Source: Pseudomonas lini
Lineage (GTDB): Bacteria; Pseudomonadota; Gammaproteobacteria; Pseudomonadales; Pseudomonadaceae
Direction of reading: 5' to 3'
Length of the DNA stretch: 64,000 nucleotides
Assembly (NCBI RefSeq): GCF_001042905.1
Contig: NZ_JYLB01000003.1
Span: 124,001 to 188,000 of the forward strand
The notes under the pieces were generated by a model. The model did no database searches, was not told the origin of the DNA, and saw only the letters and a program-made list of their open reading frames with translations. Within the stretch, counting starts at the first letter, position 1. Each line of letters begins with the position of its first letter. A program made the translations under genes and the position numbers. This document shows positions 36,543 through 47,815 of the stretch, one piece after another.

Positions 36543-37790
36543 TCAGTCAACCTTGGACAGATGGGTCAGCCATTCACGGCCCTTGAGCAGGCCATTCCAG
36601 TAGAACCACGGCAGCAAGGTCGCCTTGAGAAACCAGGCCGAACGGCGCGGCACCGTCGGGTCGAGGGGAAAGGTCGGCAGCAACTTACCGGCGTAACCGA
36701 ACTCGGCGAGAATCACCTTGCCCTTCTCCACCGTCAGCGGGCAGGAACCGTAGCCGTCGTACTTGAGTGGCAACGGTAGTTGCTTGCGCAGGGCCAGCAG
36801 GTTTTGCGCCACCACCACGATTTGCTTGCGCGCGGCGGCGGCAGTTTTCGCGTTGCTGGTGGAGCAGACATCGCCCAAGGCAAAGACGTTGGTATAGCGC
36901 ACGTGTTGCAGGCTGTGCGGGTTCACTTCGCACCAGCCAGCAGCGTCGGACAACGGGCTTTGGCGGATGAAATCCGGCGAGACCTGAGGCGGTACGACGT
37001 GCAGCAGATCGAAGGTTTTTTCTTCTACGGTCACGACACCTGCTGCGTCCTTGACCTCGAACCACGCAGTTTTCGACGGTCCGTCAACCTTGACCAGATT
37101 GGAATTGAAGACCAGCCGGGCGTTGTACTTTTCGATGTACTTCATGAGCGGCGGCACGAATGTCGCCACGCCGAATAACGCAGCGCCGGCCAGATTGAAC
37201 TCGACGTCGAATTTGGTCAGAACGCCAGTTTTACGCCAGTGATCGCAGGACAAGTACAAGGCTTTCTGCGGCGCACCAGCGCATTTGATCGGTATCGCTG
37301 GCTGGGTGAAGATCGCTTTGCCGCCGCGCAATCCCTGGACCAGTTCCCAGGTGTAGGCCGCGTGCCGATAGCTGTAATTGGAGGTCACGCCATTCTGGCC
37401 GAGGGTGTCCTGCAAGCCTTCGATTTTCTCCCAGGCCAGGCGCAAACCGGGGCAGACAACGAGGTTCTGGTAACTGACGGTGCGGCCATCGTCGAGGGTC
37501 AGTTGTTTGCTGTCGGGGGCGATGTCAGTCACGGACGCCTGCAACCAGGTGGCCTGACGCGGCATCACCGAAGACATCGGGCGCGCGGTGTTTTTCACCG
37601 CGTAAGCACCGCCGCCCACCAGTGTCCACGCCGGTTGGTAGTAATGCTGGCTGTCGGGTTCGATGACGGTAATTTTTAAACCCGGATCGCGTTTCAGCAG
37701 GCTGGCAACCAAACCAATGCCGGCGGTCCCGCCGCCTATTACCACGATGTCGGCACTGATGGATGGGCCCCAGTGTTGATCGTTCATCAT
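36543..37790 (-). CDS. sqr: Sulfide:quinone oxidoreductase-type FAD enzyme
   Basis: 415-residue FAD-dependent oxidoreductase. N-terminal VIGGGTAGI binds FAD. Two candidate redox cysteines occur in IKCAGAPQK and LYLSCDHW, and a later GDVCSTSNAKTAAAARKQ is typical of type II SQRs. It oxidises sulfide to persulfide with electrons going to quinone at the inner membrane. It heads the sqr-tauE operon and lies near the persulfide-sensing repressor and persulfide dioxygenase genes. The GTG/ATG choice is minor (ATG pair at 37790/37787). Confidence 0.9.
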   Translation of the reverse strand: MMNDQHWGPSISADIVVIGGGTAGIGLVASLLKRDPGLKITVIEPDSQHYYQPAWTLVGGGAYAVKNTARPMSSVMPRQATWLQASVTDIAPDSKQLTLDDGRTVSYQNLVVCPGLRLAWEKIEGLQDTLGQNGVTSNYSYRHAAYTWELVQGLRGGKAIFTQPAIPIKCAGAPQKALYLSCDHWRKTGVLTKFDVEFNLAGAALFGVATFVPPLMKYIEKYNARLVFNSNLVKVDGPSKTAWFEVKDAAGVVTVEEKTFDLLHVVPPQVSPDFIRQSPLSDAAGWCEVNPHSLQHVRYTNVFALGDVCSTSNAKTAAAARKQIVVVAQNLLALRKQLPLPLKYDGYGSCPLTVEKGKVILAEFGYAGKLLPTFPLDPTVPRRSAWFLKATLLPWFYWNGLLKGREWLTHLSKVD

Positions 37791-37856
37791 TCATTCCTTG
37801 TTATTGCACGCATGGCTCAGGGTTCAGTCTTTAGCCAGACAGTTAAGCGCAATCCA

Positions 37857-37946
37857 TGTGGGAGCGGGCTTGCTCGCGAAGAGGGCGGCACAGTCAACAT
37901 TGATGTCGCCTGACACACCGCTTTCGCGAGCAAGCCCGCTCCCACA
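37857..37946. repeat. REP inverted pair
   Basis: Inverted pair of the common REP unit between bigR and sqr. Confidence 0.9.
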
Positions 37947-37969
37947 TGAGGTTGCACTTGGCATTAAGT

Positions 37970-38305
37970 TCAGCCCCAGCTTTTCAGCACCGCTCCGCAA
38001 TACAGGCCGGACAGCGTCTTCATCACCTGAATCACTTCGTGACTGGCTAAACCATAGAATATGTACTTGCCTTCACGACGGGTGACTACCAATCCCTCGT
38101 CGCGCAGAATGCCCAGCTGTTGGGACAGGGTGGGCTGGCGCACGCCGGTCATTTTTTCCAGTTCGCCGACGTTGCGCTCGCCCTGAGTCAATTGACAGAG
38201 GATCAGCAAGCGGTCCTCGTTGGCCAAAGCCTTGAGCAGCGCGCAAGCTTTTGAGGCCGAGGCCCGGAGCTGGGCGACTTCACATTCGGTCAGACTGGAT
38301 TGCAT
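37970..38305 (-). CDS. bigR: ArsR-family persulfide-responsive repressor (BigR/SqrR type)
   Basis: 111-residue winged-helix repressor. The recognition region is TGVRQPTLSQQLGILRDEGLV. Two cysteines, in LLILCQL and LYCGA near the C-terminus, match the pair that forms a disulfide or tetrasulfide bridge in BigR/SqrR sensors. The open frame runs to 38368, but that would place the palindromic operator inside the gene; the ATG at 38305 is better. It is divergent from the persulfide dioxygenase gene and likely represses both sides. Confidence 0.88.
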   Translation of the reverse strand: MQSSLTECEVAQLRASASKACALLKALANEDRLLILCQLTQGERNVGELEKMTGVRQPTLSQQLGILRDEGLVVTRREGKYIFYGLASHEVIQVMKTLSGLYCGAVLKSWG

Positions 38306-38342
38306 TTGCAGGATGCCTTCGACGTCACTTAAGCTGCGGACA

Positions 38343-38358
38343 TTATGTTTAAACATAA
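38343..38358. promoter_or_regulatory. BigR operator candidate
   Basis: Perfect 16-base palindrome TTATGTTTAAACATAA in the space between the divergent bigR and persulfide dioxygenase genes. Its place and AT-rich symmetry fit an ArsR-family operator controlling both promoters. Confidence 0.65.
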
Positions 38359-38409
38359 AGTGTTGCAACCGGTTATTGCCCTCCCGCCCCTTTCCACAGG
38401 TTCGTACTC

Positions 38410-39273
38410 ATGTCTGCGTTGATTGAAGCCTTCCTCGACCCCGCCTCGTCGACCTACAGCTACGTGATATACGAACACGATGGCGGGCACTGCGCGATTG
38501 TCGACCCCGTGCTGGATTACGACCCCGCCGCCGGGCGCACCGCGACCGTCCAGGCAGACAAAATCATCGCCTTCGTGCGCGAACATCAGTTGCAGGTGCA
38601 ATGGCTGCTGGAAACCCACGCCCATGCCGATCACCTGTCGGCCGCGCCTTATCTGCGTCGGGAACTGGGCGGCAAGATTGCGATTGGTCAGTCGATCAGC
38701 AAGGTTCAGGGGGTATTCAAGACGCTGTTCAATCTCGAACCGGGATTTAGCGTCGATGGTTCACAGTTCGATCACCTGTTCGCGCCGGACGAGTCATTCC
38801 GGATCGGTAACCTCAAGGCCACGGCCCTGCATGTGCCCGGGCATACCCCGGCGGACATGGCGTATTTGATCGACGGCGATGTGATTCTGGTGGGCGATAC
38901 GTTGTTTATGCCGGACGTCGGCACCGCGCGTTGCGATTTCCCCGGCGGCAACGCCAATCAGATGTTTGCCTCGATCCAGAAACTGTTGGCCTTCCCCGCC
39001 AGCGTGCGGCTTTACGTCTGCCACGATTACCCGCCCACCGGCCGCGCTCCGCAATGCCAGAGCACGGTTGGCGAGCAGCGCAAAAGCAACATTCATATTC
39101 ACGACGGCGTTGATGAGGCCGCTTTCGTCGCCATGCGCACCCAGCGCGATGCCGGATTGTGCATGCCGACGTTGTTGTTGCCAGCGATTCAAGTGAATGT
39201 GCGGGCGGGGAATTTGCCGCCGGCGGAAGAGAATGGCGTCACCTATTTAAAGATCCCCCTGAATCAACTCTAG
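38410..39273 (+). CDS. blh: Persulfide dioxygenase-type metallo-hydrolase (ETHE1/Blh)
   Basis: 287-residue metallo-beta-lactamase-fold protein of the ETHE1-like group. The iron ligands appear in THAHADH, in HVPGHTPAD and in the region of VGDTLFMPDVGTARCDFPGG; the last stretch is diagnostic. It oxidises persulfide to sulfite. The bigR-blh-sqr-tauE set makes a full path: sulfide to persulfide (SQR), to sulfite (Blh), to export (TauE/SafE). Confidence 0.92.
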   Translation: MSALIEAFLDPASSTYSYVIYEHDGGHCAIVDPVLDYDPAAGRTATVQADKIIAFVREHQLQVQWLLETHAHADHLSAAPYLRRELGGKIAIGQSISKVQGVFKTLFNLEPGFSVDGSQFDHLFAPDESFRIGNLKATALHVPGHTPADMAYLIDGDVILVGDTLFMPDVGTARCDFPGGNANQMFASIQKLLAFPASVRLYVCHDYPPTGRAPQCQSTVGEQRKSNIHIHDGVDEAAFVAMRTQRDAGLCMPTLLLPAIQVNVRAGNLPPAEENGVTYLKIPLNQL

Positions 39274-39280
39274 TCCTGTC

Positions 39281-39392
39281 GATCGTTCCCACGCTCCGCG
39301 TGGGAATGCATCCCGTGACGCTCTGCGTCACATCCGGAAGCGGAACGCGGAGCGTCCCCGGCGGCATTCCCACGCGGAGCGTGGGAACGATC
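39281..39392. repeat. Long inverted repeat (GATCGTTCCCACGC family)
   Basis: Outer arms GATCGTTCCCACGCTCCGCG and the exact complement at the right end, with internal GACGCTCTGCGTC-like arms. A second member lies at 63102-63212. Confidence 0.9.
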
Positions 39393-39396
39393 ATCT

Positions 39397-39885
39397 TCAG
39401 TTGGCCAGGGTCAACCCATTCGCCGGCAACGGCAGCGCCGTCTTATACCTCACCTGTTTGAGCGCAAAGCTGGAACGGATGTTCGCCACCCCCGGCACTT
39501 TGGTCAGAAAATCCATCATGAAGCGCTCCAGCGACTGAATGGTCGGCACCAGCACGCGGATCAGATAGTCAGGGTCGCCGGCCATCAAATAGCACTCCAT
39601 CACTTCCGGGCGATCCGAGATCGCCTCTTCGAAATGCTGCAACGCCTCCTCCACCTGTTTCTCCAGGCTGACGTGAATGAACACATTCACATGCAGCCCC
39701 AACAGGTCGGCATCCAGCAGGGTCACTTGCTCACGAATCAGCCCTAATTCCTCCATCGCCTTGACCCGGTTGAAGCACGGCGTCGGTGACAGGTTCACCG
39801 AGCGCGCGAGGTCGGCGTTGGTGATGCGCGCGTTCTCCTGAAGGCTGTTGAGAATGCCGATATCGGTACGGTCCAGTTTGCGCAT
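39397..39885 (-). CDS. bkdR: Lrp/AsnC-family regulator BkdR
   Basis: 162-residue Lrp-type protein: N-terminal helix-turn-helix ([22 protein letters not shown]), then the RAM ligand domain. It is divergent from the branched-chain keto acid dehydrogenase operon, the arrangement of BkdR in P. putida, where it activates bkd in response to branched-chain amino acids. The 185-base shared spacer is AT-rich and likely holds its binding sites, but I could not mark them. Confidence 0.93.
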   Translation of the reverse strand: MRKLDRTDIGILNSLQENARITNADLARSVNLSPTPCFNRVKAMEELGLIREQVTLLDADLLGLHVNVFIHVSLEKQVEEALQHFEEAISDRPEVMECYLMAGDPDYLIRVLVPTIQSLERFMMDFLTKVPGVANIRSSFALKQVRYKTALPLPANGLTLAN

Positions 39886-40025
39886 GAGACAAAACCACCT
39901 GTTTTTTATGTTTATGCAGATTTTTTATCCTCAAATGACCTCAAGCGCAACGAAACAGAGAGAAATATTCTTCTTGGGCCGGCCTATGATTGTTGTAGGA
40001 CAAGAATTCTTTTACCGAAGAATGA

Positions 40026-41306
<1,281 letters not shown>

Positions 41307-41307
41307 C

Positions 41308-42366
41308 ATGAACGATCACAACAATAAAATCGAGTTGGAAACCGCCATGACCACGACCACCATGACCATGATCCAGGCCCTGCGCTCGGCCATGGATGTG
41401 ATGCTTGAGCGTGACGACAACGTCGTGGTGTTCGGCCAGGACGTCGGCTACTTCGGCGGCGTGTTCCGTTGCACCGAAGGCCTGCAGAACAAGTACGGCA
41501 CCTCCCGCGTATTCGACGCACCGATCTCCGAAAGCGGCATCGTCGGCGTCGCTGTGGGCATGGGCGCTTACGGTTTGCGGCCGGTGGCCGAGATCCAGTT
41601 CGCCGATTATGTTTACCCGGCGTCGGACCAGATCATTTCCGAAGCCGCCCGCCTGCGTTATCGCTCGGCCGGCGAGTTCACCGCACCGATGACCCTGCGC
41701 ATGCCATGCGGCGGCGGCATCTACGGTGGCCAGACCCACAGCCAGAGCATCGAGGCGATGTTCACCCAGGTTTGCGGTTTACGCACGGTCATGCCGTCCA
41801 ACCCTTACGACGCCAAAGGCCTGCTGATCGCCTCCATCGAAAACGATGACCCGGTGATCTTCCTCGAGCCAAAGCGCCTGTACAACGGCCCGTTCGATGG
41901 TCACCACGACCGTCCGGTAACCCCGTGGTCGAAACACCCTGCCGCGCAAGTGCCGGACGGTTACTACACCGTGCCGCTCGATGTCGCCGCCATCGCTCGT
42001 CCGGGCAAAGACGTGACCATCCTGACCTACGGCACCACGGTTTATGTGTCGCAAGTGGCGGCTGAAGAAACCGGCATCGACGCCGAGGTCATCGACCTGC
42101 GCAGCCTGTGGCCGCTAGACCTGGAAACCATCGTCAAGTCGGTGAAGAAAACCGGCCGTTGCGTGATCGTTCACGAAGCGACCCGCACCTGCGGTTTCGG
42201 CGCCGAACTGGTCGCCCTGGTGCAAGAGCACTGCTTCCACTACCTGGAAGCGCCGATCGAGCGCGTCACCGGTTGGGACACCCCCTACCCGCACGCGCAA
42301 GAGTGGGCGTATTTCCCTGGTCCGTCCCGTGTGGGCGCGGCTTTGCATCGGGTTATGGAGGTCTGA
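41308..42366 (+). CDS. bkdA2: Branched-chain 2-oxo acid dehydrogenase E1 beta
   Basis: 352-residue transketolase-like beta chain, with VVVFGQDVGYFGGVFRCTEG, the cofactor-site Glu region and a C-terminal transketolase domain (VTILTYGTTVYV). It pairs with BkdA1. Its stop directly abuts bkdB. The second ATG at 41347 could also serve, but 41308 fits the tight spacing. Confidence 0.96.
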   Translation: MNDHNNKIELETAMTTTTMTMIQALRSAMDVMLERDDNVVVFGQDVGYFGGVFRCTEGLQNKYGTSRVFDAPISESGIVGVAVGMGAYGLRPVAEIQFADYVYPASDQIISEAARLRYRSAGEFTAPMTLRMPCGGGIYGGQTHSQSIEAMFTQVCGLRTVMPSNPYDAKGLLIASIENDDPVIFLEPKRLYNGPFDGHHDRPVTPWSKHPAAQVPDGYYTVPLDVAAIARPGKDVTILTYGTTVYVSQVAAEETGIDAEVIDLRSLWPLDLETIVKSVKKTGRCVIVHEATRTCGFGAELVALVQEHCFHYLEAPIERVTGWDTPYPHAQEWAYFPGPSRVGAALHRVMEV

Positions 42367-43635
42367 ATGGGCACGCACGTTATTAAAATGCCGGACATTG
42401 GCGAAGGCATTGCAGAAGTTGAATTGTCGGTGTGGCACGTCAAGGTCGGCGACATGGTCGTCGAAGATCAGGTGCTGGCCGATGTCATGACCGACAAGGC
42501 GATGGTCGATATTCCATCCCCGGTGCATGGCAAGGTGATTGCGCTGGGCGGACAGCCTGGCGAAGTCATGGCGGTTGGCAGTGTGCTGATCAGCATTGAA
42601 GTTGAAGGCGCGGGCAACGTTAAAGAGTCGGCTCAGCCAGTAGCGGTTAAAGAAGCACCCGTTGCAGCGCCTAAAGTTGAAGCTGTTGTTGAAAGCAAAC
42701 CGGTTGCGGTGCCTCGCCCGGCCGCTGTCTGCCAAGGCCCGATGGTTGCCCGCGAGGCCGATGAGCGTCCGCTGGCCTCCCCGGCCGTGCGCAAGCATGC
42801 GCTGGACCTCGGCATTCAATTGCGTCTGGTGCGTGGCAGCGGCCCTGCCGGTCGGGTGCTGCACGAAGACCTCGAAGCCTGGCTGGCTCAGGGTCAGTCG
42901 AATGCATCGACCGCCACCGCCGCTTACGCCCAGCGCAACGACGAAGAGCAGATCCCGGTGATCGGCATGCGCCGCAAGATCGCCCAGCGCATGCAAGACG
43001 CCACCCAGCGTGCTGCCCACTTCAGTTACGTCGAAGAAATCGACGTCACTGCCGTGGAAGAACTGCGCGCACACCTGAACGAAAAACACGGCGCGACTCG
43101 CGGCAAGCTGACCTTGCTGCCGTTCCTGGTCCGCGCGTTGGTCGTGGCTCTGCGAGACTTCCCGCAGATCAACGCCCGCTACGACGACGAAGCACAAGTC
43201 ATCACCCGCCTCGGCGCGGTGCATGTCGGCGTCGCCACCCAAGCCGACATCGGCTTGATGGTGCCGGTTGTGCGTCATGCCGAAACCCGCAGCCTGTGGG
43301 ACAGCGCCGCGGAAATCTCCCGTTTGGCCAACGCCGCGCGCACTGGCAAGGTCGGCCGTGACGAGCTATCCGGCTCGACCATCACCCTGACCAGCCTCGG
43401 CGCTTTGGGCGGCATCGTCAGCACCCCGGTGTTGAACCTGCCGGAAGTGGCGATCGTCGGCGTGAACAAAATCGTCGAACGGCCGATGGTCGTCAAAGGC
43501 CAGATCGTGATTCGCAAGATGATGAACCTCTCCAGCTCCTTCGATCACCGCGTGGTCGATGGCATGGACGCGGCGCAATTCATCCAGGCCGTTCGTGGTC
43601 TGCTCGAACAACCCGCAACCTTGTTTGTGGACTGA
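42367..43635 (+). CDS. bkdB: Branched-chain 2-oxo acid dehydrogenase E2 (lipoamide acyltransferase)
   Basis: 422-residue core protein: a lipoyl domain with the modified Lys44 (MTDKAMVD), a linker rich in Val/Ala/Pro/Lys, a peripheral-subunit binding domain (about residues 135-175, [15 protein letters not shown]) and the catalytic domain ending in [17 protein letters not shown] with the active His. It moves the acyl group from E1 to CoA. Confidence 0.96.
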   Translation: MGTHVIKMPDIGEGIAEVELSVWHVKVGDMVVEDQVLADVMTDKAMVDIPSPVHGKVIALGGQPGEVMAVGSVLISIEVEGAGNVKESAQPVAVKEAPVAAPKVEAVVESKPVAVPRPAAVCQGPMVAREADERPLASPAVRKHALDLGIQLRLVRGSGPAGRVLHEDLEAWLAQGQSNASTATAAYAQRNDEEQIPVIGMRRKIAQRMQDATQRAAHFSYVEEIDVTAVEELRAHLNEKHGATRGKLTLLPFLVRALVVALRDFPQINARYDDEAQVITRLGAVHVGVATQADIGLMVPVVRHAETRSLWDSAAEISRLANAARTGKVGRDELSGSTITLTSLGALGGIVSTPVLNLPEVAIVGVNKIVERPMVVKGQIVIRKMMNLSSSFDHRVVDGMDAAQFIQAVRGLLEQPATLFVD

Positions 43636-43652
43636 TTATTAATGGAGCAGAC

Positions 43653-45035
43653 ATGCAGATTTTGAACACCACGCTGCTGATCATCGGCGGCGGCCCCGGC
43701 GGTTATGTGACGGCGATCCGTGCTGGTCAGCTGGGCATTTCAACCATTCTGGTGGAAGGCGAATCGTTGGGCGGCACCTGCCTGAACATCGGCTGCATTC
43801 CGTCGAAGGCGTTGATTCACGTCGCCGAACAGTTCCATCAGACGCAACACCACAGCCAACACTCGGCGCTGGGCATCAGCGTGTCGGCGCCCACCCTGGA
43901 CATCGGCAAGAGTGTCGAGTGGAAGGACGGTATCGTTGATCGCCTGACCACCGGCGTCTCGGCGCTGTTGAAGAAACACAAGGTCCAGGTCATTCAAGGC
44001 TGGGCCAAAGTGATTGACGGCAAAACCGTCGAAGTCGGCGACACGCGCATTCAATGCGAGCACCTGGTGCTGGCCACCGGTTCGAAAAGCGTGAACCTGC
44101 CGATGCTGCCGATTGGCGGGCCGATCATCTCCTCCACCGAAGCGCTGGCGCCGAAAAGCGTGCCTGAACGGCTGGTCGTGGTCGGTGGCGGTTACATCGG
44201 TCTGGAGCTGGGGATTGCCTATCGCAAGCTCGGCGCCGAGGTCAGTGTGGTCGAGGCGCAGGATCGCATCCTGCCGGCCTACGACGCCGAACTGACCCAC
44301 CCGGTGCATGAGGCACTCAAGCAACTCGGCGTGAAGCTTTACTTGAAGCACAGCGTCGAAGGCTTTGATTCACAAGGCAATACGCTGCAAGTTCGTGACC
44401 CGAATGGCGACACCTTGAACCTGGAAACCGATCAGGTACTGGTGGCCGTCGGTCGCAAACCCAACACTCAAGGCTGGAACCTCGAAGCCTTGAACCTGGA
44501 CATGAACGGTTCGGCGATCAAGATCGACAACCGTTGCCAGACCAGCATGCGCAACGTCTACGCCATCGGCGACTTGAGCGGCGAACCGATGCTCGCTCAC
44601 CGGGCCATGGCTCAAGGCGAGATGGTTGCCGAGCTGATCAGCGGTAAACACCGCGAATTCAACCCGACCGCCATCGCCGCCGTGTGCTTCACCGACCCGG
44701 AACTGGTGGTGGTCGGCAAGACCCCGGACGAGGCCAAGGCTGCGGGACTGGATTGCATCGTTTCCAGCTTCCCGTTCGCCGCCAATGGCCGGGCGATGAC
44801 GCTGGAGTCGAAAAGCGGCTTCGTGCGGGTTGTGGCGCGCCGTGACAACCATGTGATTGTGGGTTGGCAGGCGGTGGGTGTGGGCGTGTCGGAGTTGTCG
44901 ACGGCGTTCGGGCAAAGCCTGGAAATGGGCGCTCGTCTGGAAGACATCGCCGGCACCATCCACGCGCATCCGACGCTCGGTGAGGCGGTACAGGAAGCGG
45001 CGTTGCGTGCCCTTGGTCACGCGCTGCATCTGTAA
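43653..45035 (+). CDS. lpdV: Dihydrolipoamide dehydrogenase of the bkd complex
   Basis: 460-residue FAD disulfide oxidoreductase. It has the FAD motif GGGPGGYV, redox pair C43/C48 (CLNIGC), NAD motif [11 protein letters not shown] and the C-terminal active His in [13 protein letters not shown]. LpdV re-oxidises the lipoyl group of BkdB. The gene follows bkdB by 17 bases. Confidence 0.96.
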   Translation: MQILNTTLLIIGGGPGGYVTAIRAGQLGISTILVEGESLGGTCLNIGCIPSKALIHVAEQFHQTQHHSQHSALGISVSAPTLDIGKSVEWKDGIVDRLTTGVSALLKKHKVQVIQGWAKVIDGKTVEVGDTRIQCEHLVLATGSKSVNLPMLPIGGPIISSTEALAPKSVPERLVVVGGGYIGLELGIAYRKLGAEVSVVEAQDRILPAYDAELTHPVHEALKQLGVKLYLKHSVEGFDSQGNTLQVRDPNGDTLNLETDQVLVAVGRKPNTQGWNLEALNLDMNGSAIKIDNRCQTSMRNVYAIGDLSGEPMLAHRAMAQGEMVAELISGKHREFNPTAIAAVCFTDPELVVVGKTPDEAKAAGLDCIVSSFPFAANGRAMTLESKSGFVRVVARRDNHVIVGWQAVGVGVSELSTAFGQSLEMGARLEDIAGTIHAHPTLGEAVQEAALRALGHALHL

Positions 45036-45065
45036 CCCAGGGAGATTGATGGCGTAGGTGATGGC

Positions 45066-45162
45066 CTCTTCGCGAGCAAGCCCGCTCCCACATTGGAATT
45101 TGTGGTGTTTGTAGGTGCTGTGGCAACCACAGATCGAATGTGGGAGCGGGCTTGCTCGCGAA
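45066..45162. repeat. REP inverted pair
   Basis: Inverted pair of the common REP unit between lpdV and ilvE. Confidence 0.9.
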
Positions 45163-45307
45163 TTCTCGAGGTCGACATCATTTATATGCCAATCACCCGA
45201 TAGTCCGGGCTGCGAAATGGGCCCGGAATGAAGTATTGTTGTCCCCATCCAGAAAAATGTCAGAAGCCTTGAACCGTTTCGGCGGTTGTTAAGTGATAGA
45301 GGGTGTC

Positions 45308-46327
45308 ATGGGTAACGAAAGCATCAATTGGGACAAGCTGGGTTTTGACTACATCAAGACAGACAAGCGCTATCTGTCGCACTGGCGTAATGGCGAGTGG
45401 GACAAAGGCACCCTGACCGAAGACAACGTGCTGCACATCAGCGAAGGCTCCACTGCCCTTCACTATGGCCAGCAGTGCTTCGAAGGCCTGAAGGCCTACC
45501 GCTGCAAGGACGGTTCGATCAACCTGTTCCGCCCGGACCAGAACGCCGCACGCATGCAACGCAGCTGCGGTCGCCTGCTGATGCCGCAGGTGTCCACCGA
45601 GCAGTTCGTCGAAGCGTGCAAGGAAGTGGTCCGCGCCAACGAGCGTTTCATTCCGCCTTACGGCACTGGCGGCGCGCTGTACCTGCGCCCGTTCGTGATC
45701 GGCGTGGGTGACAACATCGGCGTGCGTACCGCGCCCGAGTTCATCTTCTCGATCTTCTGCATCCCGGTCGGCGCCTACTTCAAAGGCGGTTTGACCCCGC
45801 ACAACTTCCTGATCTCCAGCTACGACCGTGCAGCCCCACAAGGCACCGGCGCGGCCAAGGTCGGTGGTAACTACGCCGCCAGCCTGATGCCGGGCTCCCA
45901 GGCCAAGAAGGCGCATTTCGCAGACTGCATCTACCTGGATCCGCTGACCCACACCAAAATCGAAGAAGTCGGCTCGGCCAACTTCTTCGGGATCACCCAC
46001 GACAACAAGTTCGTCACCCCGAATTCCCCTTCGGTGTTGCCGGGTATCACTCGTCTGTCGTTGATCGAGCTGGCCAAAACCCGTCTGGGCCTGGAAGTGG
46101 TCGAAGGTGACGTGTTCATCGACAAGCTGTCCGATTTCAAGGAAGCCGGTGCCTGCGGTACCGCTGCGGTGATCACGCCGATCGGCGGCATCAGCTACAA
46201 CGACAAACTGCACGTGTTCCACAGCGAAACCGAAGTCGGCCCGGTCACCCAGAAGCTCTACAAAGAGCTGACCGGTGTACAGACCGGCGACGTCGAAGCT
46301 CCAGCCGGCTGGATCGTCAAGGTTTGA
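45308..46327 (+). CDS. ilvE: Branched-chain amino acid aminotransferase
   Basis: 339-residue fold-type IV PLP enzyme. Lys184 in GAAKVGGNYA is the likely PLP lysine, and a conserved EEVGSANFF segment lies downstream. It interconverts Val, Leu and Ile with their 2-oxo acids, so it feeds the BKD complex next door as well as serving synthesis. The ATG at 45308 is preferred to the one at 45293. A strong terminator follows. Confidence 0.95.
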   Translation: MGNESINWDKLGFDYIKTDKRYLSHWRNGEWDKGTLTEDNVLHISEGSTALHYGQQCFEGLKAYRCKDGSINLFRPDQNAARMQRSCGRLLMPQVSTEQFVEACKEVVRANERFIPPYGTGGALYLRPFVIGVGDNIGVRTAPEFIFSIFCIPVGAYFKGGLTPHNFLISSYDRAAPQGTGAAKVGGNYAASLMPGSQAKKAHFADCIYLDPLTHTKIEEVGSANFFGITHDNKFVTPNSPSVLPGITRLSLIELAKTRLGLEVVEGDVFIDKLSDFKEAGACGTAAVITPIGGISYNDKLHVFHSETEVGPVTQKLYKELTGVQTGDVEAPAGWIVKV

Positions 46328-46357
46328 TCTGACGGGGCCTGACCCCAAGCGGCACAT

Positions 46358-46398
46358 AACCCATCCATCGCTTTGGCGTTGGGTGGGTTTTTTATTGC
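46358..46398 (+). terminator. Intrinsic terminator after ilvE
   Basis: Arms AACCCATCCATCGC and GGCGTTGGGTGGGTT form an imperfect stem followed by TTTTTTATT. It ends ilvE transcription and lies at the 3' end of the convergent glycosyltransferase-like gene. Confidence 0.85.
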
Positions 46399-46399
46399 G

Positions 46400-47359
46400 T
46401 TAATTGCAGCTGCTGGAACCTTGCAGTTCTCGTATGCGTTTAAGCATGGTCTCTGGGCAATGTTTTTTCAGGGCTTCCACGTCAATCGGCTTTGAGGGTG
46501 AAGCTAAAAATCGAGAAATAGCCTCCTTGTCAAACTCTTCAAAAATATAGAAGCGACTAGGATCATAAAAATACACATCCTTGACGGCTTTGTTAGTAGT
46601 AATTAGTTTTTTGTCAAAAAATGCAGCTTCCAAGGTTCGAAGAGTCAGGCCTGATTGCCCTGGCTGGTTGATCTCTATTAGCACGTCAGCATCAATGACT
46701 TGCTGGAGGTTTTCCTCATACGACAATACTGAATCAGTATGATATTTCGTTAGAGGAATGGATGACTCATCCTTCACGATTTGAAATTTAATATTACAAC
46801 CCAAGCTTTCAAGATCATTAGCCATATTTTCTATCAGGTGAGCGCGACCTTTATCCCTGCCAAGAAAAAAACAAGTGATACGGCGGGTAGGCTCCAGCCT
46901 TTTTGTATTCAGCTTGCTTGCTGCTTCTGCACTGAAAGGAAAGAACTGCTCGAGGTAGTCGATACCAAATAAACGGCATTGCTCCGGGTCGAAACTGTAG
47001 ATTCTGTCGAAAATCTTTCTCATTTCATCTACAAAGGGCGCATCAACCAGATCTCTGATCAGAAGGACCTTGACACCTCTGAAGGTGCTAATAACACTAG
47101 GGTTCAATCCGCGTTTAACTTGCCCCTCATTACAAACCAATATGTCTTTAGCACTTATAGATTTCCCCGCATTGACCAACTTCCCAAGCCAGGACGTAGA
47201 AATATTTAGCGGGATTCTCTTTTGAAGTGTTCTTATAGTACGGTTGATTCTTTTGGCGTAAGCCGGGATGTGGAGTTTATGAACATCATGCTTTTCAGCA
47301 AGACCATCGATCATAATTTGCTCGTACCGAGCTTTCCAGCCTAAAAAAAACACTCTCAT
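46400..47359 (-). CDS. Glycosyltransferase-like protein in AT-rich DNA
   Basis: About 319 residues, no family named with certainty. The pattern of alternating strands and helices (MRVFFLGWKARYEQ at the start; ADVLIEINQPGQSGLTLRTLEA near residue 240) resembles a GT-B glycosyltransferase C-terminal domain, as in LPS or capsule enzymes. The gene is clearly richer in A and T than its neighbours and uses AT-ending codons freely, which suggests transfer. I chose the ATG at 47359 with GGGA upstream; the frame opens at 47392 without a ribosome site. Confidence 0.65.
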   Translation of the reverse strand: MRVFFLGWKARYEQIMIDGLAEKHDVHKLHIPAYAKRINRTIRTLQKRIPLNISTSWLGKLVNAGKSISAKDILVCNEGQVKRGLNPSVISTFRGVKVLLIRDLVDAPFVDEMRKIFDRIYSFDPEQCRLFGIDYLEQFFPFSAEAASKLNTKRLEPTRRITCFFLGRDKGRAHLIENMANDLESLGCNIKFQIVKDESSIPLTKYHTDSVLSYEENLQQVIDADVLIEINQPGQSGLTLRTLEAAFFDKKLITTNKAVKDVYFYDPSRFYIFEEFDKEAISRFLASPSKPIDVEALKKHCPETMLKRIRELQGSSSCN

Positions 47360-47815
47360 ATCATATTTCCCAGGTGTTAAATTGCTGGTCATCTAACGAA
47401 GTCAGGATGTTTAAAAAATCAAACACGTAATGACCTACATAGAAAACCACAACCAAAAATAATCGCACCCAGAACAAAATAGTTAATTCCCGTTCGTTTT
47501 CACGAACGCGAAAATAGCATCATTCTACTGGCCGTCGCTATAAGAAAGCTGATCCCTGAGCTCCTGAAATTGGCTCACCGAGCCTGCATGGCACATGGCC
47601 ACGCAGCAAGGAGTTTGACACAGCACCCTCCAATTGTTGAAGTCAGCCTTGCGAATTTGACAGTATATTCTGACACTGCACGCCAGTATTTCCCAAACCT
47701 TCAGCCTTCAAGGTAAGCGTTGGGGGCAAATAGTTGCATCGGATCAAATCAGCGTCCTGCTCGATTCGTCACTAAACTTGCCGCGTGCAACAGCCTCAAC
47801 AGGTGCCTCAAAAGC
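47360..47815. other. AT-rich spacer with one hairpin
   Basis: A 456-base stretch with no convincing gene. It holds a perfect inverted repeat CGTTCGT-TTTC-ACGAACG at 47491-47508 and a TTGACA at 47657 without a good partner. The change from AT-rich to normal composition falls at about 47520, so the left part probably belongs to the same acquired segment as the glycosyltransferase-like gene. Confidence 0.5.
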
